Shown piece after piece: positions 46,801 through 60,502 of a stretch of 64,000 bases of DNA. Position numbers and translations under genes: made by a program. The stretch spans positions 12,452,315-12,516,314 of the forward strand of contig NC_089830.1 in the NCBI RefSeq assembly GCF_035046505.1. The letters are read 5' to 3'. How positions within the stretch are numbered: the stretch's first letter is position 1; each line of letters begins with the position of its first letter. The DNA is from Tiliqua scincoides. Taxonomy: Eukaryota > Chordata > Lepidosauria > Squamata > Scincidae. Under the pieces are notes generated by a model. It did not search any database and was not told where the DNA came from. It saw only the letters and a program-made list of their open reading frames with translations.

Positions 46801-49800
46801 CCCCAAGGTAAGGGAACAAATGTTCCCATACCTTGAGGAGGCCTTTGTGACTGCGTCCCCACCACAGCATGCAGCGCATGCCCTGTTTGCACGGCTGCAC
46901 CAGTACTGGAAAGTTGGATAGGATTGGGCCCTAAGTATCATGTCTCTGCACCCAGGACAAACTTAAAGCAGGGTTCCCCACCACCCTCTCTGCCTGCCTA
47001 CCAGAATGAAGAATACTCTGTTCTGGAGCATCTCTATGGGTGTCCGGTCACATCTAGTTCATGGTTTAGCTTCCGAATATTTCAAACTTGATTTGTATTA
47101 GGAGCCAGAAATTGTAGCCTTGTATGCACATAGACCAGCGTTTCTCAATGTTTATCCCACACTGTACCACTTTGCATGATCCACCTATTGGAAGTACCAG
47201 CAGAAGTGATTGCCAGTTACTTCTGGGTTGAGAGGCCAGATGCCACATGACAAACACCAATCAGGAAGAGGCTCAGGGTGAACAGGAGGGCTTTTTAGAG
47301 TAGGTGAAAAGCCTGCTGCTCACGGAGCCAAGCCTCCTACTGAAGTTGGTCACATCAGTTCATTTGTCTTGCTGCCAGAAGCAGATGCCTGGGGGTCCCA
47401 CAAGTACCATCAGACACAACCTCAAGTATCGCTGGTGGTGCACATAGCATTGGTTGAGAAACACGGACATAGGGCGCAATCCTCACCTCTTATGTCAGTA
47501 CTTTCCAGCACTGGCATAGCAGTGCCAATGGAACATGTGCTGCAACCTGCAGTTGGGTGTCACTCATGGAGGCCTCCTCAAAGTAAGGGAATGTTTGTTC
47601 CCTTACCTCGGAGCTGCATGGCCCTTAGTGCTGGAAAGCACTGACATAAGGGGTTAGGATTGCACCCATAGGCTCATTATGTATGCTCATGCTTCTGTGC
47701 CTGGCTGAGATTTAGTGGCAGTTCTGTAGGCACTGGAGACCTGTACAGGCATTTTATTTTATTTTTATTGCTTAAACAGAACCCCCCAAAAATAGCATTA
47801 CATGGATACATGCTTATGAGTTCCATACTTTAAAAAAAGGGGGGGGGGAGGAAATGTATATTTATACACACATACATATACAAAGTATCTGCATATCAAC
47901 ACTTCATTTAGCTTATGTTTTTATAGCAAGTAATGGCCTCCAGATATCCTCAGATATATACAGTGGCGTAGCTAGGTCACTTGACACCTGGGGCCCATAA
48001 TTTTTTGTCTCCTCATGCAACATAATTATTTAATTATTAATTAATCATATTAATTCATTCACATTTTTATACCACCCTTCCTCTAAGCAGCTCAGGATGG
48101 TGTGTGTGGTTCCTCCCTTTATTTTGTCCTCACAACAACCCTGTGAGGTAGGTGAGACTGAGAGAAAGTAATAATCATGACATGAAGTGAATAATAATAA
48201 TGGCCAGAAAATTAATGCAGTGAATATTTCCCCACAAGCAAGAGATGAAATTCTGCATCAAATGGTCTCATGATGGTATTATTCCTAACATGATGGCATT
48301 ATTCCTAAAAGCCACGCTTTCCAGAATTTTGGTCACTAGGGTGTCAACCCCCCCCCCCCAGATGTCTCATTGGCCTGTTTTGAATTAAGGCAGTGGTTCT
48401 CTCATGTTTACACTGGGACCCACTTTTTAGAATGACAATGTCTGGGACCCACCGGAAGTGATGTCAGGAAAAATTCCTGGTCCTGATCAGTAAGTTGATG
48501 TAAAAATTGCCCTATCAGTCCAGCTACTCCATCAAAAAGATTCCCTATTGTCCCCAAAATGCCCAGCTCACAATATTGAAATACCCACAAGGCCCAAATG
48601 CTCTGACTAAAAGCCCCTCTCTGACCCTTGTCCAAGAATGATACCAGCCAGCATCTAATATCCTTCTCAGAAAACAAGCTGGCTGCAGTATGGGCCCCAA
48701 GGATGAACAGAAAGCCATAAACAATGGCAAGAAACAAATCAGGATGAAAGGGTTAGGGTAAAAGGGATGTTGATAGAGCACCAGATCCTCTGCAATGGAT
48801 AGGTCTGTAAACAAAGTGTCTCTGCGCGTCAAACTGCCCTTCTCAAATCAACATCCTGAACTGATAAGAAATGCCAAATGTTGTTCTTTTGCCTGTTGGT
48901 CTGTTAATTTTCCCATGGATGTTCTCCTCTCTTTGTGTGCTCTTGTACCCCTCCCCTATCTAGAATACCCTATAAAACCTGCATCATTGTAGTTTTTTGG
49001 GATCCTCCACCTGTGTGTGTGGGGGTCCCGTTTGCAAACGAGTAAAGGTTTACTTTTGTCAGAAGTCCTCTGAATTCTCCTGTCTGTTGTTTGCCGCTCC
49101 AAAAATCCGAACTAACAGTGTGCCCATTTGGCATCACTATTAATCTGTAAAGTTGGATTCACTGTGCAGGCATAACTCATTGACTGCCATATGTTCTGCA
49201 TCATGTATGGGAAAGCCCCTAGCTCAGTGATAGGGCACGCGCTTTGTACATAGAATGACTTGGGTTCAATCCCTGGCATCTGCTGGTAGGGCTGGAAAGT
49301 GGATTTGACCCCTCTCGGAAATGCTGAAGAACCATCGCCAGTCAGAATAGGCAATGCTAAGTGAGATGGTATCAGGCAGTTTTGCACTCTCTCTGGGATT
49401 CCAGTGTTCATGATTATTACAGTTCTTCTTGCTGAGTTACTGCTCCCTGTGGGTACATCTGACATGTAGGAATGCCAGAAGAAAGTAAGGAATCCTGGGG
49501 CTTGTAGTTTGCCAAAGAGCATGCTACATAGGGCGGCACCAAGGCTGACTCCAGGTTGGAGGGGGCCATCAGTAAGATAGGCAGATGTTGCCACGCCTGG
49601 TCCAAGGGACCTAACTGTCTGTTTTTCAATTCACAGCGCTTGTCAGGAGCACTGGCCAGTGGTGTTTGCCTGTGCCGATACAACCCTGCTCCTTGAAGCC
49701 CTGATGTATGAGATGCGGGGAAAGCCAGAAGAGCAGACAAGTGTGGTAAGAGCTGTGCTGTGGAACTGTGTCACAATTCCCTTCTCCCGGTAGCGTATGA

Positions 49801-52800
49801 GTATATCCTGCAGCTCCACGCAAGGAGAGAGAAGCCACGGGAGTTGGTACTGAGGGCAAAATCTACACACCAAAATTCACCCTGGAGAATATCAACTTCT
49901 TCAATATCAATGAATGTTAATATCCACAACAATCCAGAATATGATTTCAGGGTTTGAACCACAAGTGTGAATGACTGTCCCTCGTGCATGATGTGCTCTC
50001 CTTTTGTCAGGAAGGAAAGAGAGAACTGATTTCTGTTGGAGGGACTGCTCTTGATCTGGTATACTCTAGCACAGGGATTTTCAACCAGTGTGCCATGGCA
50101 CATTGGTGTGCTGCCAGTGGTTCACAGGGGTGCTGCAGGAGTTTGGGAGAGGGTCATTTATCTGTAGGGCCGTTGGGGTGTGCAAGCCCCGCACCTGTAG
50201 TGCAATGTGCCTTGTTAATTGTCCAAAAACTGATGGTACGCCTTGACAATTTGAGCACCTTGTCAGTGTACCGTGAAATGAAAAGGGTTGAAAATCTCTG
50301 CTGTTGCTGACATCTTTGCAATGTAGCTCTCCATCCAATGCTGGGTTGTTGGCAGAGACCAAACCCCAAAAGATGCATTTTGCAGGAAAGCCGAGATCGG
50401 CAGCTTTGTATGAGACTTGAGTTCAAGACTCAGACATCAGTTAATTTAAGAAACATGCATGTGAGTTTGAGAGAATCCCATAGCTAGTCTGTCTAGCTCC
50501 ATGGCCTTTTGAGGGGAAGGGGGAGAGAGAGCAGGAAGGAAGTAAAGCCTGAGGATTGTCCTCTAGGTATGCTTTACCAGAAGATAGAAAAGATAGAGAG
50601 AACACCTTATCCCACTACCATTATCTGCCTAGCCTTATGACCTCCCCGCTGGTACAGCTACAAGAGTACCACTTTGTTGCAAACTCCAATATGGGAGACC
50701 TGCCAAGAGACAATATGAAGTGCTCACTGCAGGTGAGAGATTTTTGAACTGTGGCTGAGTGAGAGACAAACCCATCTGACCCCATGGGGATGCCCTTTTC
50801 TTCAAGTCCTAGTGAAATGAGTGGAGGCTGTGAAAGAAAAAGAGGCAGGATCCATTCCTATCACTGGGGATTGTGCAGGAAACCTTCTGCCCAGCTTTCA
50901 TGACCAGGAAGGTGTATTTTTCTCCCTCGGTCAGGTTTGGGCCAACCCTGCCTCAGCTGGAGTTTGGGTTGGTGAGGAAGTGAGGGGAAGGGGGTGGAGG
51001 ACGAGCCCAGTCCCCGGCAGGTACCAGGCAGATTGCAGTGGAGGACTCCCCCTGCAGCTGAGAGAGATGAGCAGGTGCATACACACAGGATCTCACCCTC
51101 TGCTGCATGACATTCTGGTCCAGGACAAAGAAGAAGCTGTAAGAGCACCGGGCATCTCTTTTTCCTTTTCTCCTAGCAACATGCCACCCAAGCCATGAGG
51201 ACATTTCTCTGTGCTGCTGCCAACAAAAGAAGGGTGAGAGAGCAGTTTCCCAAGTTGCTTCTGACATTGCTGGGGCAAATCTCGGTCTCCTTGAAGGACG
51301 GCAGCAATGTGAGGTAAGTTGTCTCTGCAAGAGATCTTTTGGGTTTTGGTGCTAGCTTTGGGATTGACCATGCCAGGTATTGAATCTGGAACACGGTGCT
51401 TGCAAGGCATGGAGGCTACAACTCAGCCATGGCCACTTGCCCAGCATGTGGCCCTTTTTTCCTCTTGGACCGCAGTGGCCAAACTCACTACCGCCACACA
51501 CAGGAAAAGCAGTTCCTGTTTGGACTACATCTTTCCGTTCCACCCAGGCGCCATGTGTAATCCTCCATGATTGGGGGACGCTCTGGGCAGTCACATCTGC
51601 TGCCTGGCGTCCCAGAAGGCCACGTGACAGGACATTCAGGCACATGCGACTGCCCAGAGCATCTCTGTCTCCTAATTGTGGAGGACCACATGCAGCGCCC
51701 AGGCTGAACGGTAAGGTCTGCTCACCGGGCGCACAGATTTGTTGGAATCCCGGATTTGGCACCCAGGCCGGGGTTCCCTTGGACATGCGCTCATCTGGGA
51801 AATTGACCTTACAATCTCACACTCTCAAAATAAGAAGAAGATTACTCCTGAGACAGCAACTTGTTCCATTTCTGACTTAAATGAAACTCTTGGATTCTAT
51901 AGAAGTGGGACCCTTAGTCACACTCCTGGTGTATCTGTGGCAGTGACCCTCCTGGTCTTACTTCTTTTATCTTGCTTGCAGAGAGCCGCTGAAAACACTC
52001 CAGCTTCTCTGTAACATCGTGAGAATCGTGACAGAGGAAACCGAGTGCTGGGATCAGCTGAGCAGTCCTCAATCTTTTAGTGAGGGATTGTCCAGCTTAG
52101 TAAGGTAGGAGGAAGACTGCTGGGTTTCTCAAAGAGTGTCAGATAGCTGAAGTTGTGGGATGTGAATGTGCATCATTTGTCTTCCACTGACATCTTTAGT
52201 GCCTCTTTTTCTTTTCCTTTCTTTTTTTTGCATGGTCCTGTTACCTATTCCAGGATTCTCCTCTCCAGCTCACACTCCTTGGTCCCTGGCATCATTCAGT
52301 TCCTTCTGCTTATCTTTGGGGCTGAAGAGCATGCATGGCTCTATGAAACAGCAGTGATGCTCTACCACAAGGTGAGGGGTACTGCAGTAGTTGAGAGGCT
52401 TCATTAGTGGCGATGCACCCTGCAGCCTTTCCCTGGATAGGATTACGCCAGTGGTTCCCAAACTGTGAGTTGTGGCTTCCCAGGGAGCCATGAAAACCAG
52501 CTAGGGAAGCCACAGAATCTTTGTGAAAAACCTGCCTCTATAGAATTGTAGCCTTAATGGAGAGCCACGGCCAATGGCCCAGTAGATCAAGAGAGCCATC
52601 AGTCAAAAAAGTTTGGGAACCACTGGATTAGGCCATGTAACTGCTATGGAAACCAATGGTCCTAAAGATTGGTTGGCATGTGGATGGCAAATTATGGGCA
52701 CCATTACAGGGCATCAAATGATCAGTTAGAGTCTACATGTGTTTACAGAGTGGTGTGTGAATTTTATACCCTCTGGGCTGGCTTTGCCCTGAATCTCTGA

Positions 52801-55800
52801 CCTCAAGGTCAGGGAGACAAGGCATGTGAATGACTTGGAATTCACTCTGAGTCTTTGCTTCAGCTTGCAGAAGAGACTGTGATAGATGTTTCTGGGTGTG
52901 TCCAGGCAACTCTATGCTCTAAACTTCTATCCATTTCCTGTTCAGTTCAACTGATGCAGTTCCTTCCAGCAAATCTTGAGAATTGTGATGGCACTGCCAA
53001 TGCAAGAGTTTTCTGGCTCCGCTCACAGAAATAAAGTTCCCAGGATGCTCTGAGGAGAGGAAATGGCTTTTCACCAAATTTAAACCAGTGATATAGCTGT
53101 GCCCTCTGCATCTGTATGTGGTGGATAAAGCCATGAACACTCATCTGCAAAGAGCTCAACAAGGTGAACCAAAGTGTTCACCCCAATTAATTTGCTTCTG
53201 TTGTCCTTCTTGGGCTTTCAGTTGCTCCTGAACCGTGTGAAGGAGCTTGGAAACATCATGTCAAAAGACTCTCTCCTTCAGTGGCTGGATCATGGGAAAC
53301 TTGGGGTTCGGAAGCTGAGCCTCAGAGGACTTTCTTCCCTGATCTTTGAATCTGATTTGGTAAGTCATCCTCGAAAGACAGGGATAATAAAAATGTAACT
53401 CCTCAGATAGTTGGCCGGCACATGCACAGATTCCATTCTTGCATATCCACAGGGACTTTGACAGAAGATTGCTGGGATGGGTATACTCCTCTCTGCACCT
53501 ATCAGGTGGTGGGAACTCTGTAATAAAAGAAGCTGCACCCATGATAGTTCAGTTCAGTTCCTCTTTATATGTGCATTTGCTGATGTTCGAGGGGCAGAAT
53601 TGCTACCTACTTCTAGTTATCTGACTCTGTTCTCATTACCTGTGAATATAGTGCTGGTGCACTGGGATGGGGAGCAGTGCAGCTAAGAGCAGGCAGGCAG
53701 GTGGGGGCAAGAGAGGTTGCATGAGGAGGAGGAGAAGAGACAGTGGCCTCCTCGTGAGCAGAAGGCAGTGTTGGTGCTCTGCAGGGCTGAGAGGAAGAGA
53801 CAGTATACAGTATATGGCCAACAGTATATGGAAGGAATGGGCGTAATTGCATCCAGTCAGTTTTTTAGAAAGTTGTCTACTTTAGGTCAGTTTTGGATAC
53901 CAAAGGGACTTTGGGATTGGCCCATGGAGAATGGTTGGGCACACTTGTGTCCACTTCCTGACTTGCCCTGCCATCTTGGGCACCATCTTGGGGACTTCAG
54001 AATGGCGATGATGAGAGGCCAATGGAAGGGTACCTGAGGGCTGCTCTGGGGCAAGCCTAGGTAAGGAGCCAAGAGTCAGGTTGAGGACGAGGACAGGTGA
54101 AGCTACCCCCTTCCCACTGCTGAACTATGAGGCTTGTTGTTGGGTCAGCAACCTTGAACTAGTCAAGGGACAGCCAGCACAGAGGCGGAAGCATCAGATG
54201 TTGATGAGCCTTCGCTATCACCTAACCCTATAGACATCAGGTTCATAAAGTGCATAGAGTATATGTTGAAGAGGTTTCCCTGGAACCGAACCCCATGTTT
54301 CCCATAGGCTCAATGATTCAGTATCTGCTAGCACGGTATCCACTCGATTTTCCAGGAACCTGCCCTAGAGGATAACAAGAACTGACTGTATATATTTAAA
54401 TGAGCCACCTCTTTTGTTTTAGATGAAGAGCCCCTGGTGCATACAGCTGGCTCTCTTCAATCAGCTGGGTGTGAGCGAGCCAGAAGCCCTCCCCAAAATT
54501 TTGGATGTGTTAGAGAGCACCTTGTCCTCTATCACAGGGGAGGAAGAAACCAGCTACATCAGAATGTTGTCTGCAACCTACTCTGCTCTTGTTGACCATG
54601 TGAGTGTTTTAGATTGTCATTTCAGACACTGTACAGGTGACCCATGGAGTTCCTTGGTACTGGGCACGCTATCAAGAGTGTGTGTGCTAAATTCAGGAGA
54701 AGAGACATGGGCTCCTCATCCTTGTAGCCACAGACAATGAAGGGCTAAAACCAGAAACAACATCTCTGTTGCACATTGTCACCAGTAATTTAGTGTTGGA
54801 AGAATTAGAACAGATATAAGAAAGTATTTATTTATTTATCTACCCACCCACTCAGTAACTGTAATTATTCTTTGTAACTCCTTACCACAGGATGTGGTGA
54901 TGGCATCTGGCTTAGATACCTTGAAAAAGGGATTGGACAAATGTAAGGAGGAAGAGTCCATCACAGGTTACAAACCATGATTGGTGTGTGCAACCTCCTG
55001 CTTTTAGAAGCAGGCTACCTCAGAATGCCAAGTGCAAGGGAGTGGCACCAGCATGCAGTCTTGTGTGCTCCCTGAGGTATCTGGTGGGCCTGTGAAATAC
55101 AGGAAATTGGACTAGATGGGCCTTTGGCCTGATCCAGCAGGGCTCTTCTTATGCTCTTATGAGATTAGAAACCTGGCAAGTATCAACCTCTGGTGACTCT
55201 TCCTATTTGTTTCCTATTTGCAGGAGGAAGCAAGCGTCCGTGCCCTAGTGATAAAGCACTTGTGGTTGCTTCGGAGCCGGAAGGGGAAACAGTGGCTCCC
55301 ACATACAACAGAAGCAGCCATTTCTGAAATGGTGAACATTCTTGTTCATCTCCAGGATAAGAGTGAGGTGGTGGAGGTGAGTGGCCACCTGCGTGACTTA
55401 CATTAGCAGGAGAGAGGAATCACCTCCAAGAGCAGGGACCAAGACTCTTGTTGCCGGGGGTGACCTGCCATTGACTGTTCTGGGAAATTCTCCCATGTTG
55501 TAGCTCAACTCTTGCTTGCTGTGCCCGTGGGGGAAGGATGATGCTAAGGATAGGCAGGGCAGGCCCAAGACCTCCTAAGGCAGCATGCCAAATATTGTCC
55601 CCCTTTAACTGATGATGTGCCAGTCTCTGTTCCTCCCCTTCCCCATGTTCTTGTTCAACTCTCTCCTGCCCTCCAGCTTTCTCTTCCTCTGCTCTTCTCT
55701 ATCCCTTCTTCCCTTTCCAATGCAGGGAGTGGGAGGAGGAGGAGGAGGAGCAGTGGAGGTAGGCAGGCAGGCAGAGATGGGCAGCCCCACCAATCTGCGT

Positions 55801-58705
55801 TAGCTGGCCTCATGAATGGGCTGGCCCTGCTCAAGGGTTTCTTGTACATGTTGGCTTCGCAAGACTGACCACCGTCTTCGGCTTCATTCCCCCTGCAGGT
55901 CCTGTCTTGACTAATTTGCTTCCCTCTCTGCAGTGGCGTCACCAGGGTTTGTGTCACCCGGTGCGGGACGCCAGCGCATCACCCCTGTGATGGATCTCCT
56001 CCCATGCGACGGGGGGGGGGGGCAATGCTTTGAGTGGCATTGTACCATCACCCCACCCCCGCTGTTTTTTTTATAACTTTTGATGGAAAAGAGCTAGTTT
56101 AAGGTTTGTTTCATTGAAGTTACATGAACTTCATACATGAAATTATGCTTTGATTGATATATAACATGATTGTATTATTTGGAAATACAAAGATTTTAAA
56201 AATTTGGGTGAGTAGTGGTATCACTCTCCGTGCACGTATGCAGTGTGGCCCGCACCCATCTAGCAATGCCATTGCCATTGTTATATCTTGGCTTTCTGAC
56301 ATCAGAAAATATACAGGTCCAGTCTTGTTATACACGGATTTGACTCAGCATGAATGGCCACTGCAAATGAGAAGGAATGTGCTGATCCCTGGAGAAGGGG
56401 GAAAATGCATGCCTTTAAAATCAGTTTAAAAATCGGAACAGTTCTTTAACAATAGCCTCCTTAATGAGAGGGGAGGCAGCTGGCTGACAATCCATCAATC
56501 CTTCTCTCTCCAGGTGACCCCTCCCTTCCCCCTGAGCACATGAAAGAAAGGTGATCACTTTGCATTGGTGAAGGGAGTGGCGGAGTGAATTGGAGGACTG
56601 ATTGATGGATTGTCTTCTTAATGATCTTACATCACAAAGATCAGCAAGGCTGTTTTTAAATCACCTGAGCCAAAAAACTTTTTTTAATTTTTTTTAAAAA
56701 TTGATTTGCTATAGTATGTTTTTTTGCCATCCACTTAAGTGCTTGGAATGGAACTCACGCGAATAATGAGGCTTCACCTGTAGATCTAGCGCATGTTTTC
56801 CAGCTCAAAGCTGACATGAAACAAACCTGTTTCCAGTCCACTCGAAGTACCTGAGAAATAACCAGTTTCCACTGTATTACTCTTTTCTTGCAAGCTAGCT
56901 AGCTGAATGCTTGAATAGTTTAGTTTTCCTATGTACGTACATGTGTACTCCGACCTTCCTCTAAGGATCACACAATGGTAGACGGAGATCTAGACATTTG
57001 CCCAGCATGCTTCAGTCCTAAATAGCTCTTTGATTAACCTCTCCAGGCCTTGTGTCTTGCTGCACATCAGGGAGAAGGCGCCCCAACTCGGGGTGATAGG
57101 GTCCTGCTGCAAACGTAGACATAGGGTACCTTACAGCCTGATGCTATGCGGCCGCTGTGCTGATTGCTTTGTCTGCTGAGTCCAATGTGCCATCATGTTG
57201 GAGAGGTTAACTGTGTGTGTGTGTGGGGGGTGAGATGGTTGGCCACCTTCAGTCTCGAAAGACTATGGTATAAGCTTACAGCAGGCGGTATTCCCAGGCG
57301 GTCTCCCATCCAAGTACTAACCAGGCCTGAGCCTGCTTAGCTTCCGAGATCAGACAAGATCGGGCATGTGCAGGGTAACAGACCACTGAAAGACTTACCC
57401 GCATGGCATGACTCCTGTGCAGGGCTATACCAGCTACTTCATGGGACTCCTATGAGCTACACAAGCTACGTTGCCAGCTTTGGAGCCACTGGGGGCATGT
57501 ACAGCTCAGAAAGGGATTTTGGGATCTAACTTTATCTTTCCCACCTTGCTTCCCTCCCCCCTTTTTCAACCTCTCTGCTGGTGAGGTTGTGGCCAGGGAC
57601 TTTCTTCAACCTGTTGGTGGTGGGGCATGGCTTTCTGGTGTACTGCTGTGCTTGTGTCAGTGCAGCACCTGTCAGGCTTCTGCACTGGTGGGGCTGCCTG
57701 TGTGCTGGTGTGTGTGACAGTATGCTGGTGTTTCCCCTGGCTAGGATTGTTTCCTGAGGTTTCCATAAGAAGCCTTCCATAGGAGAAAAATTCTTCTCCA
57801 GTGCAAAGGACGCCTTAGGACAGAGTTCTCCAAACTTTTTGGTCAGAGGGCCACATCAAATATCTGGCACGGTATTGAGGGCCGGGAAAAAAAATTAAAT
57901 ATAACATTTATATAAATAAATCAGAGATGGAACTTAGATGAGTGAATAAATAATGAATGGGCTCATTCATTCAACCTCTCCGGCCCTTCAGACCAGAAGC
58001 CACCCTCCAGACGCAACCAGAGCACTGTTCTAGTCATGTTCTGCCAAGTGGGCCAGAGGCTTTCAGGGAACAAGAGGCTGGTCGTGTGCCAGATAGAGGC
58101 TCTCCATGGGCCACATATGGCCCCCGGGCCAGGGTTTGGAGGCCCCTGCCTTAGGATATGATCTTTTTTGACTCCATGTGCTGCAGGAAGCAATGGCCTA
58201 TCTCAGAGTGCTGGTCCCAAGAGTGAGGAGGTACGTGAAGCCCCAAAGCCACGACCTTCACTTCGTGCTCTACCATGTTGCCAAGCATTTGGTAAGTCTT
58301 TGTTGCTGCCTTCCCAGGGTACCACTTTAAATCCCACCTGTTCGTCAAGAATAGAGTAGAACTACTTACAAAGCTTTATCTTACTGAGCTTTATCTCAAC
58401 AAAACTCATACAGGTATAATATCATTAGCTGAGGATTTTTCACCTTCAATTTTATTTCAGTGTGATGAGAATGGTCCTTTAAATTAAAGGAAAAACATCC
58501 TTTAACAATAGCCTCACTTACCATTGTAATCTCTCTCCAAGGGCTTAGAGAGGCTTCACTCCCAGGCAAGCAACCCCTCCCTTCCCACTGGAGCACTCAA
58601 AAGAATACAAAGGGAAGTGATTATTGCCTCCCTCTTTGCATTCTTTCCCTGTGCTTCAGGTGAAGGGAAGTGTCACTGCCTAGGAGTGAGGCCTTTCTAA
58701 GCACC

Positions 58706-58757
<52 letters not shown>

Positions 58758-60434
58758 CTGCTTTCTGCTTCTGCTCTCCCTCACAATGTTAAGTGAAGCT
58801 GTTTTTAAACCACTGAGAAAAGGGACATTGTTTTTTAAATGGATTTCATTTAGCATGATTTTTGGCATCCGCAGGGGTTCTCAGAACGGAACCCTCATGG
58901 ATGCCAAGACTCAACCTGTATAAATTTTCTCATATACCATGGGGAATTTCCACATCACACTATAAGGTAGTATGATGTTCGTTGTCCCATAGTCCTCTAG
59001 TGAAATTCATAGATGAGCATGGATTTGAACTCAGATCTGCTTAGTCTACATCCAACTTCCTGGGTTTCACTAGTTTATTTGTGATAGAAGGGTGGTAGGA
59101 TCAGTACAGAGTGTTCCCTTTGCACAAACATGCCTGATGCCAGTTCTCATTGTTATTTTCTGCAAGACCAAGACCTACAGCCCAGATCTCATTAGGGGTG
59201 CTGCCCTGAGCTGTGTGTTCCATCCTTGTGTGAAGGAGGCAGCAATATTCAAGGTGGCAGCTTGCTTTGTGGGTAAGTCAAGGAGCATCCCTCACTTCAT
59301 TGATGAACATCAGCCCCCACCCATTTCTCTAATCCAATAAGCAGTGTGACTGTTTGAAAGACGCCCCCTCTTTTTCACCTGGCAGATCCTCCCAAACTGC
59401 AGAGCACCCCTGAAAACCATCCTAATTGTTGGAGACGATTTTTGCTTGTTTGTATTTTGGCAAAAGTGTATTTTGGCTTAAAAAACATTAGGTCAGCATT
59501 TGGCTGTGCGAGAACTTGTGATATCTGGGTGACTGAACAGAGACGTCCCTTTGATTCAACAGGTCTCTTGGTGCAGAATCTAGAACCCAGTGCCAGGAAC
59601 AGGGGACCACTGGCTTCTCTACAAGAATAGTTTATACAAGTGGTTCCCAAACTGTGGGTCAGGACCCACTGCTTGGTTGTGACCTGAATTTTGGTGGGTT
59701 TTATGTAGGAACATAAAACGGGTCATTTCCCCTTAAGGGGAGTGACCTAGTAATGGATGCCCCGGCAGTGCCACAGTAAACCAAAAGTCACTGAAATGAA
59801 GCTTGGGGGAGACCCGCAGAGGGAGCTGCAGGCCTCTCGGACCCTCTCCAAGGCTGGCAGACCCCCTCAGGTACGCAAGCCTCTGGGTGCCTGCGGCACC
59901 ACTACCACTGCGGCGCCACTGGGGCACATCCCCTCTCTCAGTCCCTGCCACTTACAAGCAGTTCTTGGACTCCCAGCGAGTTTGAGAACCGCTGAGCTAT
60001 TTCCTCAAGCCCTGAGGCTATTCAAAAATCAGATACTGTAGTTACATATTACCCTACAAAGAGCCCAACTGCTGCAGTTTGCAAGCACGTGTAAATATAG
60101 GGAGATAAATGTTTCAGGGTCTTTTTCTGGTTATTATCCCTTATAAATAAATAGATTTTTCTTTCTAGACCTCTTTTTTTAAAGTCTGGTAAACCTAAGT
60201 GGGTCCTGATAGAGTATCGTTTAAAAAAGTGGGTTCTGATGCTTAAAAGATGCCCCTTGTTTATTGCTTCTCGGTACAGTACATGTGCCACACAGGGAGA
60301 ACACTGATCTCAGCTCACAACCTCCTAAGGCAATGACTCTCAAACTACTAGCACCAGGACCTCCTTTTTAGAATGAGAATCTATCAGGACCCACCGGAAA
60401 TGATGTTCTGAAGTGACATCATCAAGCAGGAAAT

Positions 60435-60502
<68 letters not shown>

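Noticed and set aside
49213-49285. tRNA gene
   Set aside because: A and B boxes are present but the cloverleaf is worn and a SINE body follows.
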